Assembly (NCBI RefSeq): GCF_023973825.1
Contig: NC_090124.1
Coordinates: 1,853,501 to 1,917,500 of the forward strand
Origin: Plasmodium brasilianum
Lineage: Eukaryota > Apicomplexa > Aconoidasida > Haemosporida > Plasmodiidae
Direction of reading: 5' to 3'
Length of the DNA stretch: 64,000 bases
Shown here: positions 49,791 to 60,331 of the stretch, one piece after another
Layout of the letters: each line of letters begins with the position of its first letter
Numbering within the stretch: the first letter of the stretch is position 1
Notes under the pieces: model-generated
Databases searched by the model: none
Told to the model about the DNA's origin: nothing
Seen by the model: only the letters and a program-made list of their open reading frames with translations
Program-made: the position numbers and the translations under genes

Positions 49791-52700
49791 TTACTTGTAC
49801 CCCAGGAGCTGTAGCTGAGTGAAGATGTTGCACATATCTTGAAAAGAAGACAAGGAGGAATTGTCAAAGACTTTTTTTGTTTCATCCTTAGATATTGTAT
49901 AAGTAACAGTTTTAATATTTTTATCGACATAATATAAATGCAATTTTCTTTTTGTTATACTGTCTCTCATAATGTTATATCTACATATACCAATTAAATA
50001 CCAGGAGGTTTTATAAACCTGTGTGTGCAAAAGGATGTAGTCTTCTAATATAGATTTGGCATAGTGAATCGTCAGCTGTTCATCAGTAATATACTTATGA
50101 AATGAAAAAAAAAGAATATTGTCTTTGTTCTCGTCTCCCACCGTTCCGTCTATCACGTTGCCTATCTGTCCTTCCCTTGTTCTCTTGTTGTATATATACA
50201 TATCATCCACATTTTGAATGGACTCACTAAATTTATCCTTGTTAGTAGTGTAATAATCCCCTTGTTCTAAGGATACAACGTATATTCTTGAAAAACTTTT
50301 ATTTATATCATCGTCTTTTTTTATATATTTATTTGTAGCTGCTTTAACATTTTGCACTCCTTTTGTATCTGTAAATAATAAAATGCTATATTCACTGTTC
50401 ATATAAGAATGTTTTTCTTTTTCTTTTATATCTTCTGCAAAGGAAATTGTTTTATCCAAAGCAGCAAGTAAATTATTTATTTCTGATGATTTTTGTACTA
50501 TGTCAATTTTGACATTTCCAGCATCGATATATTTATATAAATTTATTAGAACATTATTATTTGAATAATGGACTACATAATATTTATTATAAGGGAAGAA
50601 AATATTTTTTTTTAAATATTCAAAAACAATTTTTTTTTTTGATGACATGAAGGAATTAAAAAAAAATGCATCATCAATTAAAACTATTGTAATAATACTA
50701 ATAATATTTTTGTCAAAAAGTTTTTGTGATATTGATTCATAATTAATTGGAAATACTTGTTTATACGTTTTTTGAAAAGTAAATTTTTCAAAAGACTCTG
50801 AGGGGGCTGTTTTTGCAAAAAAATTTGCATTATTTTGAAAATTAGTTAAAAAGGGTTGGTATATATTATGACAATTAACAGCTTTAAATAAAAGAAATAA
50901 ATGAGATTCATATTTTTCATATTTTTTTAATACTGAAACTAAGTCATTTATGCAAGGAGTTTTTGCATTATGCGTTAGTACCTTTTCTACATCAATATGC
51001 ATAATTTTTTTAACGTTCCTTGGATTATTTTTTATGTCTACTTCGAATAGCAAATTGAATTCCTTTACTTCTTTTGGAATTATTAGCGGAAATTGTATTG
51101 TAGAATGTTTGTTAGATGATTTGTATGAATTCATTTGGTATATAATATGTTTTTCTTCCGCTTTATTTGAGCATTCATGAAAAACCAAATTGTAACAGGA
51201 GGTATACATAAAAGCATCACATGTATCAGTGAGTTGTACCTTTGTCGAAGTTTTTCCGCTAATAGGAATACTGTTAGTAGCAGAAGAAGGAGGAAGGAAT
51301 GTCAACTTGATGTCGATCTCTTTCTCATCATAAATGAATAAATCCAAATAAAAGATATATTTATTATCTTCCACTTTTTCTTTATAATATAAATTACTTA
51401 TATATATTTTTTTATTCTCTATAGGATAAACAAATAAAGTCTGTGCCTCCTTTACATATTTACCTTCTTTATTTAAACAACTAAGAGTACATTTCCAGTA
51501 TTCATTATTTTGATACTTCTTTACATCTATTGCAAATTGTATGACATCATTGTTTTTTATTAAATTTGCTTCAATCTGTAATTTGTGTTCATCCTCTTCT
51601 ACCGGTTTGTATAGAGAGTTTGGTAATATTAAACTGTGGTTGTAAATGTTTAGTCTGTTTTCACTCTTTGTAATGGCGGACGTAAACCTGTGAATAGATT
51701 GAAGCTCAACTAGGCATTTGTTAAAAATATGCCCTATTGAGAAATTCAGTTTGAGGCTTAGGACCAGCGGGTTTTCCAGCAAACCGTGGGCGTTCATCGG
51801 CTGCCGTAGGAAAAAAAAAAAAAAAAAAAAAAAAAGTAAAAGAAGCCTCAAAAAAGAAGAAAGGCACGTGAATGCATAGGATCGTAAATTTTTTTTCTTT
51901 CTGCCAACAGGACTGAGAATTTGCTCATCTGGTATTTCATCATTTTGGCATCGTATCATTTTTTCGGTATCTCTCTGGCCTTTTTTTTGATCCATCTTAG
52001 GTCTATTTTTGGCCTTTTTTTTTTTTTTTTTTTTTCTTAAACGCGTTATTACCTCCACCTTGAGGGGAATCAAACGAGGGGTAGGAGACACAGCTATGTG
52101 GGATTTTACCCAAGTGATGTTGTCCGAAAATTTGTCTACGAATCTGTTTATAAAATTTTTGGAGCATACGTCATGTGATACCCTTTCTAGTATTTCTTTG
52201 TGTTCCTTGCTCATAGAAAAGTTGACAGTATCAACTGTGTAAACATTAATTATCCAGTTTTTTTCACTTTCCAGATCGATCAAGGGGTTGTTAATATTTT
52301 CAATGAGCACTTCCAATTTACCACTTATCTCCTTCAGTGGGTCAAACAAGGAAAAGATACATGAATAGGGAATTATACGCGCTCATTTTATTGTATGTAT
52401 GAACATGTGTATGTATGTGTTTGCGCGCGTATACATGTCCATATGTATATGTACGCACAGACTTGTATATCAATGTGGGAAACCCTTTGTTGTAGGGCAA
52501 TGCATATTTTCAAAGAAAAGCACCTCATTCCTTTTCGATCTCAAGAGAAATTTATGACTTCTAAACGTGTAAGAGCACTGTTCAAAAGGATTTGCTTTTA
52601 TATTTAAGCACGGATTTTCAAAATTTGCATTGAAGCAGGAATTAGAGTAGCATAAATCTATTGGAAGCTTTATGCTGATCATTACTTTGTCTTAAAAAAG

Positions 52701-55700
52701 GGAAACAGGAGGGGAAACATACTTGCACAAATGTGTACATATGCACGGATGTATGTAAGTATATATATATATATATATATGTATGCGCATGTTCATTTGC
52801 ATGCACAAGCCCATTCATATTCACTTTCACCTTCACATGCCGAATTACATGAGCATATTTATATGAACAAGTTCATATTCTTTAACTTTTAACCAGTTTT
52901 CAAGTCCGCCGCAATTTGATCCAAGTTCATCTGAATAGTATAAGTCGAGTCATGTGCTCCGAAAAATGTCTTACTTGCACTTAGTTGAACATGGAAACTT
53001 TTCCTCATATCTTGAACTAAATTTAGGAGCTTCAAAGAGTAAACAAATATTTCGAAGAAAATTTCCATTCGTTGGGGCATACACCCGTGCAGCATAGGCC
53101 CAAATGAGGACGCATGTAAGTACGTATGCTAGTATTTACATGTGTTAGTAGTTACGTATATATGCATGTACGTATGTTCGTATTTACGTATGTTAGTATT
53201 TACATATATTAGTATTTACATATATTAGTAGTTACGTATATATGTATGTACGTATGTTTGTATTTACATATATTAGTAGTTACGTATATATGTATGTACG
53301 TATGTTTGTATTTACGTATGTTAGTATTTACATATATTAGTAGTTACGTATATATGTATGTACGTATGTTTGTATTTACGTATGTTAGTATTTACATATG
53401 TTAGTATTTACATATGTTAGTATTTACATATGTTAGTAGTTACGTGTATATGTATGTACGTATGTTCGTATTTACGTATGTTAGCATTTACGTATGTTTG
53501 CATTTACGGACGTTTGCATTTACGGACGTTTGCATTTACGGACGTTTGCATTTACGGACGTTTGCATGTGAGTACATTTACTTACCTCCGCATTAGTGGC
53601 ACTGCTACAGTAGAGCAAGAAGAGATTGCTGTGTGCACTTTGCTGTAAAAATATTTCTGCTATCTTGTCAGAGTAAATTGTACATACTTGATTTCCTTCA
53701 TTAGAAGCATTTCTTTCGGCGATCGACAGAATCCTGTGAAAAATTTTATTACAAAATATGTACATAAGACAGGTCTAACAGGTGGTAGTTGTTGCTGCAC
53801 TTTATTTAACCACCCGTTGTGCTCTATTTTTTAGATAAAATTTTATACTTTATATTTCGTATTTTATATTATGTGCTCTTTATATTTCATTTTTATTTTT
53901 TATTATTCATTTTTCATTTCTATTTTTATTTTTCATTTCTATTTTTATTTTTCATATTTATTTTTTTTCTTTATTTTGTTCCTTCTATTTCGTATGTTTA
54001 ATATTTTGTCTTATTGCTTTCTTGCAAGCTGACCAAACCCCATCGGGACTTAGCCCCTCCTTTGAAATTTCGACAGATATCTTTAGCAAATAATTTGAGG
54101 GGTATATTGTTCCCTCAATGGGAAAAAAGTTTTCTATTAAAAGTGATAAGGAAGTGGGAAAAATATGACTACCGGGGTTTTAAAAAAAATAAAAAATAAA
54201 AACATGAGCTTGGACAGGAGCATGAACACACATAAACATGAATATACGTAAACATGAACATACATAAACATGAACATACATAAACATGAACATACGTAAA
54301 CATGAACATACGGAAACATGAACATACGTAAACATGAACATACGGAAACATGAACATACGTAAACATGAACATACGGAAACATGAATATACGTAAACATG
54401 AACATACGTAAACATGAACATACGGAAACATGAACATACGTAAACATGAACATATGGAAACATGAACATACGTAAACATGAACATATGGAAACATGAACA
54501 TACGGAAACATGAACATATGGAAACATGAATATACGTAAACATGAATATACGTAAACATGAACATATGCATAAACAAATGGAGGGAAAAAACATGCGAAC
54601 GGGGAAAGGCTCATATGTTTAATAACTTAAAGATTTTTCCGAAAAGTCATATTCTGGTGGCACAGTTTTAGTGATCTCTTTATTTTTAAAAGGGTGTCTA
54701 TGAATTTTAAATTTTTTAAGTTCGTCAGTGGTCAGCTTTAATAGATACATTTTTGATGTTATAAGATAATCACAGGAGTCTAAGGGTGGAAGAAATGTCG
54801 TTTTTGCATCATTTAAAAAATGGAGAAAATAAGCATTCGTTGCACGTCCATGTTCGGGGTCATATAGACTGGAATACGCATGTACACATATACATGCACA
54901 TATGCATATACATACATACGTACATATATACATATACATACATATACACATATATATATACATACATATACACATATATATATATACATACATATACACA
55001 TATATATATACATACATATACATATACACATATATATATATATATGTATTTTTTTTTTTTTCCTGCATTGTTGCATTCCTTGCCTTTTTCTTTCATTCCT
55101 GTCCTGTTCAGATGAATTTCCACATTTTCATTCACCGCATTTGTTTCTTCTCTTTTAAATAGAAGTATTTGTAAGTTTTCTTAAGCATTTTCCCAAAATT
55201 GGTAAAATGGGAAATATATGAGTTGCTTTCTTTTTACATGAGTGCGCAAACACATACATACATACATACACATGTACACGTGCAGGTGCAGGTGCGTACT
55301 TTAATACTTGCGTACGACTGCCTATGCAACAGACGGAAAGGGAAAGTATTACTCGCAGGTATCAGTGATGTTAAGAAAAATTCCTTTGCAGTTTTTTTGG
55401 TGTTGAACTTTAAAATTATATCTATTTCAAACTTTTTGACGGTGCTTTTTCTTGTGTGCACCTTTGAAGAAAGAGAAATATATTTTTACGTTTTTAAAGT
55501 TCCAGTATACTACTAATTTAAAGATATGTACTCTTTATTTGGTGTAGTTTGGTGTGACGAAATGTATATATATATATATATATATATATTTATTTATATA
55601 TTTATTATTTTTTTTTCTTATTGTTCATTAATATTTTACCCTTTTCACGTCTTTGAAGGTGAAAACAAAATTGTCATCATAGATGGAAATAACATTTTTA

Positions 55701-55744
55701 ATAAAATGTATGTACAGGTAGGCGCATAAAAATAGGAGTTTCAT
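49791..55744 (-). CDS. Predicted secreted protein with VWA-like region, ten exons
   Basis: Rebuilt by hand: exons 55640-55744, 55308-55461, 55136-55229, 54627-54868, 54034-54133, 53586-53733, 52894-53029, 52524-52690, 52053-52331 and 49791-51800. All phases agree and give 1144 residues. It opens with a signal peptide ([20 protein letters not shown]). Reads across junctions make sense, for example [16 protein letters not shown] and [18 protein letters not shown]. Exon 8 is Cys-rich ([15 protein letters not shown]). The last exon has alternating strand/helix blocks like a von Willebrand A fold at about residues 835-1000: [57 protein letters not shown]. The MIDAS DxSxS is not conserved (DDAFFFNS). 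No C-terminal membrane segment is seen, so it may be secreted to an organelle, vacuole or the surface. Weak points are donors GTTATT (54626) and GTGCTT (52523); without the first, the gene would split in two, with a stop at 54619. Family unknown to me. Confidence 0.72.
53110..53575. repeat. Complex minisatellite (tacgtatgttagtatttacatat...)
   Basis: Units TTACGTATATATGTATGTACGTATGTTTGTATTTAC and TTAGTATTTACATA alternate, ending in an 18-bp unit TTTGCATTTACGGACG repeated four times. It fills intron 6 of the VWA-like gene, starting right after the GTAAGT donor at 53585. Confidence 0.85.
54205..54562. repeat. 12/24-bp minisatellite (aacatgaacatacgtaaacatgaacatacgga)
   Basis: About 29 copies of a 12-bp unit AACATGAACATA joined by CGTA, CGGA, TGGA or CATA variants. 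All three minus-strand frames stay open for about 145 codons. It lies in the intron I propose between exons 4 and 5 of the VWA-like gene. Confidence 0.85.
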
Positions 55745-56980
55745 TTTAGGAAGTAATATATTTTTTTTTTTTTTTCTATTTCTATTTCTATTTCGAGAGT
55801 ATTCTACTGTATGAAAAAAACAAGGCCGTACGTTTTGTGCATATATATATATATTACTACTACCTTGTGTACACGTGTATTTTCATTTAAACAAGTTTAA
55901 ACTTGTTTAAGCTGTTCGGTTGAGCTAAAGTGAAAAATGAAGATGCCTCACGCGTTACTACTACAGGCATAATAGAGCAACACGTGCTTTTATTCCTATA
56001 TACGTCTTTTAGTTCGTATTTACCCTTTTTATATTTATTTCTATTTATTCGTTTTTACGCCTTTTCCTTTTTCTTTTTTTTTTTTTTTCTTATTTAAATA
56101 GTCAGATAGACGATAACTTTTAATATTATACAAATGAGGCTCCATTTGAAGTTACGTAAAAAAATATAATGAATACATGTTTCTACAAGGCATTTGGAGA
56201 ATATGACATGTAATAAGGACAGTGCATATTATGAATATTTTACCTAATTTTCATATTGTATAATTTTTATTTTGTATAATTTTCATTTTGTATAATTTTT
56301 ATTTTGCATTTTTCATTTTGCATTTTTCATTTTTCACTTTTCATTTTTCATTTTCACTTTTCATTTTTCATTTTCACTTTTCATTTTTCATTTTCACTTT
56401 TCACTTTTTATTTTTCATTTTCACTTTTCATTTTTCACTTTCCATTTTGCACTTCTTTCAGTGTGCAGTATGAGGTGTTAATAACTGTTTCCTTCTCGCA
56501 CATTCAAGAAAAAAAAAAAAAAAATTTTAAGTTCAAAGAATAGATTATCCTTGTATTTTTACATTTTTATTCGAATCATAGACAATAGTATGCAAAAGAT
56601 ATGCAATAAGGCATGCGAATAAAGAGAAATTAAAATGAAATTAAATTGAAATTAAAATGAAATTAAATTGAAATTAAAATGAAATTAAATTGAAATTAAA
56701 ATGAAATTAAATTGAAATTAAAATGAAATTAAATTGAAATTAAAATGAAATTAAATTGAAATTAAATTGAAATTAAATTGAAATTAAAATGAAATTAAGA
56801 TGAAATTAAAATGAAATTAAGATGAAATTAGATGGAAATTAAAATGAAATTAAATTGAAATTAAAATGAAATTAAAATGAAAGCAAAATGAAATTAAATT
56901 GAAATTAAAATGAAAGCAAAATGAAAGTACAATAAAAATAATTTTACCCATTAATGCATGCGCCTTACTATGAAGGTAGC
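55745..56980. other. Upstream region of the secreted VWA-like gene
   Basis: Contains a TTTAAACAAGTTTAAACTTG short palindrome near 55888-55910, poly-T runs, a TTTTCACTTTTCATTTTTCA minisatellite (56300-56455) and a long AAATTGAAATTAAAATG minisatellite (56640-56935). No gene is supported. Confidence 0.6.
56640..56935. repeat. 11- and 22-bp minisatellite (aaattaaaatgaaattaaattg)n
   Basis: About 27 copies of an 11-bp unit GAAATTAAAAT / GAAATTAAATT, often alternating to give a 22-bp period, ending in AAAGCAAAATG variants just before the 56981 stop codon of the neighbouring minus-strand gene. Confidence 0.9.
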
Positions 56981-57434
56981 TCACATATGAGCACACATAT
57001 GTATATAAACACAGACTGCATATATTCCCATTCCAGCTAAAAAAGGAAGGGGATTATATAACAGCCCCCAAGTATAAAGAATAAAAGTCGCTTTATTATT
57101 TTTAGCATTTAAATGTGTTGTTGTAGGATTTTCTTTTTCAACCAAGTTAAAGAAACTATGATTAAGGACTTCTGTAAATATTTTCAATGAGGGACTACTA
57201 GTGCCAAAACTATGCGTACAAAAGAATATACATATATTATGTAGTATATGTATGTATGCATTTATAAGGGCGTAAAAAGCACCAAACCTTTGTCATTCCC
57301 TTTTCAAGGAATTTTTTTTTTTTTTTTTTCGAGCTCATCGAACATTTGCATACACAATAGGAGCAAAATTCGGAATAAAAATTTTTCAAATTTTTTTGTA
57401 CTTTTTTAAAGAAGGTGTGAGTGAAGAAGCGCAT
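56981..57434 (-). CDS. Candidate small two-exon membrane protein, unknown function
   Basis: Exon 1 (57283-57434) starts MRFFTHTFFKKVQKNLKNFY, has a Cys cluster (FCSYCVCKC) and a Lys run, and ends at a GTGCTT donor leaving two bases. A 73-base intron ends GTACGCATAG. Exon 2 (56981-57209) continues FGTSSPSLKIFTEVLNHSFF and ends in a hydrophobic stretch (ATFILYTWGLLYNPLPFLAG) and a short tail. Phases fit, giving 126 residues. Exon 2 is the better supported part; its composition is clearly coding, in contrast to the adjacent minisatellite. The last 15 residues (IYAVCVYIHMCAHM) look like read-through, so another exon may follow. I recognise no family. Confidence 0.45.
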
Positions 57435-57894
57435 ACACCTTTGCCTTTAAGTGCTTTTGAATTGTTTCGTCGCTTCAGTTCTTTTTGTTCGTTTTGTTCG
57501 TTTTGTTCCTTTTAGTTATTTTGTTATTCATTCATTTTATTATTGTGTTATTCATATATTTTATTATTTTGTTATTTTGCATTTTTAATATTGCGCGCTT
57601 GAGCGGCACTTTGGAGTGAGGATTGTTTTATTTTTTTGTTCCCTTAAATTTGCGGAAAAAGGGAATACCTACTCGGGAATGAGGATAGGTGTGTTCGGTC
57701 ATATATACATATACACATACGTATACATATAAACACGTACGTACATACACAAACACGTACGTACATACATAAACACGTACATACACACATACTTATACCC
57801 GTTCTTAACGCGCGCAGTGGTCTTCTGTTTAACATCATATGCGCATATATTTGTATGGCTCTGTGCGTAGGCTTAAAGGATCCTATAGGTATAT
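57435..57894. other. Divergent spacer between small membrane gene (-) and cardiolipin synthase (+)
   Basis: A 460-base stretch. On the minus strand ATG at 57838 reads MMLNRRPLRALRTG to a GTATAA donor, and an in-phase acceptor at 57669 continues IPFFRKFKGTKK to a stop; this basic 26-residue peptide could be a tiny gene or a 5' exon but is weak. TTTTGTTCG and TTATTTTGTTATT repeats lie near 57480-57570. The region must hold both promoters. Confidence 0.4.
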
Positions 57895-59823
57895 ATGAAA
57901 AGCCATCCTAGTGTACGGGAAAAAATATACGCGAAATTATTTTTAAGAAGGAAAGGGGAGGGAATAGAAGAGGAGGAATGTGTAGACATTAACAGGGTGG
58001 TAGATAAAAATATTGAGCAACTAAACTGTAGTTTGAATGAAAAAGAAGTAATTCAAAAAAAGTGGATAAATATATTAAAAAGAAATGCAAATAAATATGG
58101 CAAGGTTTCTGAAGGAAATAAAATAAAAATATATAATGATGGATTTTCTGCATTTAATAATATTTTAAAATGTATTGATAAAAGTAAAAAGAGGGTATGG
58201 TTTGAAACATATATATTTGATGACTCCAAGTTAGCTGAAAAAGTTGTTAATAGTTTATGTAATGCATCAAGAAGAGGATGTGATGTGATTTTATTGGTTG
58301 ATTATATAGGAAGTATAAAAATGAAAAACAAATGGATAAAGAAATTGAGGGAGAATAATGTTCATGTTATATTCTTTAATACCTTTTTAAATTCCTTTTT
58401 AAATATGCTACCTATATTTTTTCGTGATCATCGGAAAATTCTTATAGTTGATAATGCTGCTTATTGTGGTTCAATGAACGTTTCAGAGAATGTTATTCCG
58501 GATGATATCTTTTCTGTTTGCGACAACGAGGAACAGCAGAATGGAGAGGAAGATGTTGCACAACGGATGCAACTGCATGAGAAGGGAAGAGACAAGGATA
58601 ACAATAGCGAAGGTAATGGTAGAAGTAATGGTAGAAATATAAGGAGATGCCTCGAATACTACGACTTGCATATAAAGTTGAAGGGTCCTGCAGTGAAGGA
58701 CTTAGCAGATGTGTTTATAGACTCTCTAAGGATGTCCAATACATCAATTACTCGGAGTCCTATTGAAAAACAGAAAAAATATGTAAATGATGAAGATGAA
58801 CCATGTTATGTACAAATACTAGAGTCGAATGTCCTTAGAAAAGTAAAGTCTATACAAGGTACATTTGATTATGTTTTGAGAAATGGAGCATCCAATAATA
58901 TTTATATTACAACTAGTTACTTTCTACCCCCAGGGTTTTTGAGAAGAGCTTTATATTCCTGTTTGCACAATGGGGTACATATATCGTTTCTTTTTTCGGG
59001 TAATTCGGATATACTAGGTGATGTACCAGCAACGTATTACATAATAAAGAAACTGCTCAAAAAATTTCATAAACTGGAAAATGCAGAGGGAGATATGGCA
59101 CACACGGGGGATAACAAATGTGGTAAGGGAAACTGCAACTACAGCTGCAACTACAACTACAACTGCAACTGCAACTGCAACTGCAACTGCAACTACAACT
59201 GCAACTACAACTGCAACTACAACTGCAACTGCAAATATAACTGTAACAGGAAAGACTGCGAGAATTTCAACCACGATAGGAATAAAAAACTGACAAATTA
59301 TGTTCTACATATACATAAAAATATGCACTTTGAGAATTTTATAAAATATGTAAAAAAAAAAAAAAAATTGGGTGAACATATATTCTTAAGGAACAAAAAA
59401 AAAGGGACTAGCCAATTTTTTTTTTTTCAAAATAAACATTGCCACGCAAAGAACTTAGTAGTTGACAATTTGTGGTGTGCTACTGGATCCTTTAACTGGG
59501 ACCGATTTTCCTCAAGACGAAATTTAGAAGTTATGGTTTCCATTTTTGATAAAAAAATTTGTGATAAATTTATTAATGAACATAAAACAAAAGTTAGAGA
59601 AAACAGTATTGAAATTACTCTATCACATATACTCAATCGGAATATTTTTCAAATTCTGTTTAGCTTTTGTGCTTATCATTTAGGCAAATTGTCAGGGAAA
59701 AATATTTTTGATGGACTTTCTAACAACAGCAAAAAAACTGTCCTACGAAAAGCCATCATCAACAAGTACTTAACTGACAACTGCATTGAGAACGTTTCAC
59801 TAAGTATGATGTGGGGATTTTAG
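57895..59823 (+). CDS. CLS: Cardiolipin synthase, phospholipase D type
   Basis: A 642-residue single-exon protein with two PLD catalytic HxK(x)4D motifs: FFRDHRKILIVDNAAYCGSM near residue 178 and NKHCHAKNLVVDNLWCATGS near residue 515, each followed by the usual GSxN-like (GSMN, GSFNWD) stretch. WFETYIFDDSKLAEKV and ITTSYFLPPGFLRRALYSC are the strands that frame PLD cores. This is the bacterial-type (Cls) enzyme, which makes cardiolipin for the mitochondrial inner membrane; many eukaryotes use the unrelated CDP-alcohol type. Between the motifs is an Asn/Cys/Tyr repeat (59137-59235) and a Lys run, and after HKD1 an acidic insert. The N-terminus lacks an obvious targeting peptide, and an upstream exon ending at CCTATAG (57888) cannot be excluded. 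The P. falciparum orthologue lies, as I recall, in the same block. Confidence 0.9.
   Translation: MKSHPSVREKIYAKLFLRRKGEGIEEEECVDINRVVDKNIEQLNCSLNEKEVIQKKWINILKRNANKYGKVSEGNKIKIYNDGFSAFNNILKCIDKSKKRVWFETYIFDDSKLAEKVVNSLCNASRRGCDVILLVDYIGSIKMKNKWIKKLRENNVHVIFFNTFLNSFLNMLPIFFRDHRKILIVDNAAYCGSMNVSENVIPDDIFSVCDNEEQQNGEEDVAQRMQLHEKGRDKDNNSEGNGRSNGRNIRRCLEYYDLHIKLKGPAVKDLADVFIDSLRMSNTSITRSPIEKQKKYVNDEDEPCYVQILESNVLRKVKSIQGTFDYVLRNGASNNIYITTSYFLPPGFLRRALYSCLHNGVHISFLFSGNSDILGDVPATYYIIKKLLKKFHKLENAEGDMAHTGDNKCGKGNCNYSCNYNYNCNCNCNCNCNYNCNYNCNYNCNCKYNCNRKDCENFNHDRNKKLTNYVLHIHKNMHFENFIKYVKKKKKLGEHIFLRNKKKGTSQFFFFQNKHCHAKNLVVDNLWCATGSFNWDRFSSRRNLEVMVSIFDKKICDKFINEHKTKVRENSIEITLSHILNRNIFQILFSFCAYHLGKLSGKNIFDGLSNNSKKTVLRKAIINKYLTDNCIENVSLSMMWGF
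59137..59235 (+). repeat. Hexanucleotide (aactgc / aactac)n in cardiolipin synthase
   Basis: In-frame (NC/NY)n coding repeat of about 17 units between the two catalytic motifs. A cysteine-rich repeat is unusual among Plasmodium low-complexity tracts, which favour Asn, Lys, Asp and Glu. Confidence 0.9.
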
Positions 59824-60331
59824 AACACTTGTCATTAGGAAGAAAGGGAACGGGAAAGGGAAAGAGAACTGGAAGCATTCTATTGTACTGTATTACAATG
59901 TACTGTATGATATGGAGGTGTGCAGTACACGTAGCACTACTTCCCGACCGGAAAAGGGTGCTGCATATAGCACATGGATTTCTTTTGGACCTGTAACAAA
60001 ATATGGCTTACTTACTTTTCCCAAGAATGCCACTTTTAAAAATTGCTTAAATTGTCAATAAAGATAGGGTATAATTGAATGGAAATTTTTAATTGACGAA
60101 TAACAAAAAAGGTAAAGTTAAAAACTGGAAGCAGTCAAATGGATGAAACAGTTAATGAGAGGGGTATATAATTCAGTGCGACAAAAACAAAACAAAATAG
60201 TGTTAAGCAAAACAGAGTACACGTTAAAAAACTGTAAAAACAGGAGCACACGCGCATGCGTATGGTGCGTGCAAAAAAAGGTTCAAGCAAATGTACAGAC
60301 ATATAAACCACCATTATAAAGTTAATAAATC
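59824..60331. other. Intergenic, convergent CLS / coiled-coil gene
   Basis: A 508-base stretch of 3' flanks of mixed composition, including TGTACTGTATTACAATGTACTG-like short repeats near 59885-59910. I see no gene or repeat array. Confidence 0.6.

Noticed and set aside
52349..52349. Start of the 852-codon frame at 52349
   Set aside because: The codon is TTG, and the true exon begins after the ACTGAAG acceptor at 52332; upstream exons supply the N-terminus.
54137..54614. Three overlapping minus-strand frames of about 145 codons
   Set aside because: All are the 12-bp minisatellite read in three frames; it lies in an intron.
55660..55716. Plus-strand exon-like segment ([20 protein letters not shown]) bounded by AG and GT
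   Set aside because: It is antisense to exon 1 of the secreted gene, whose minus-strand reading has an ATG, a signal peptide and phase-matched neighbours.
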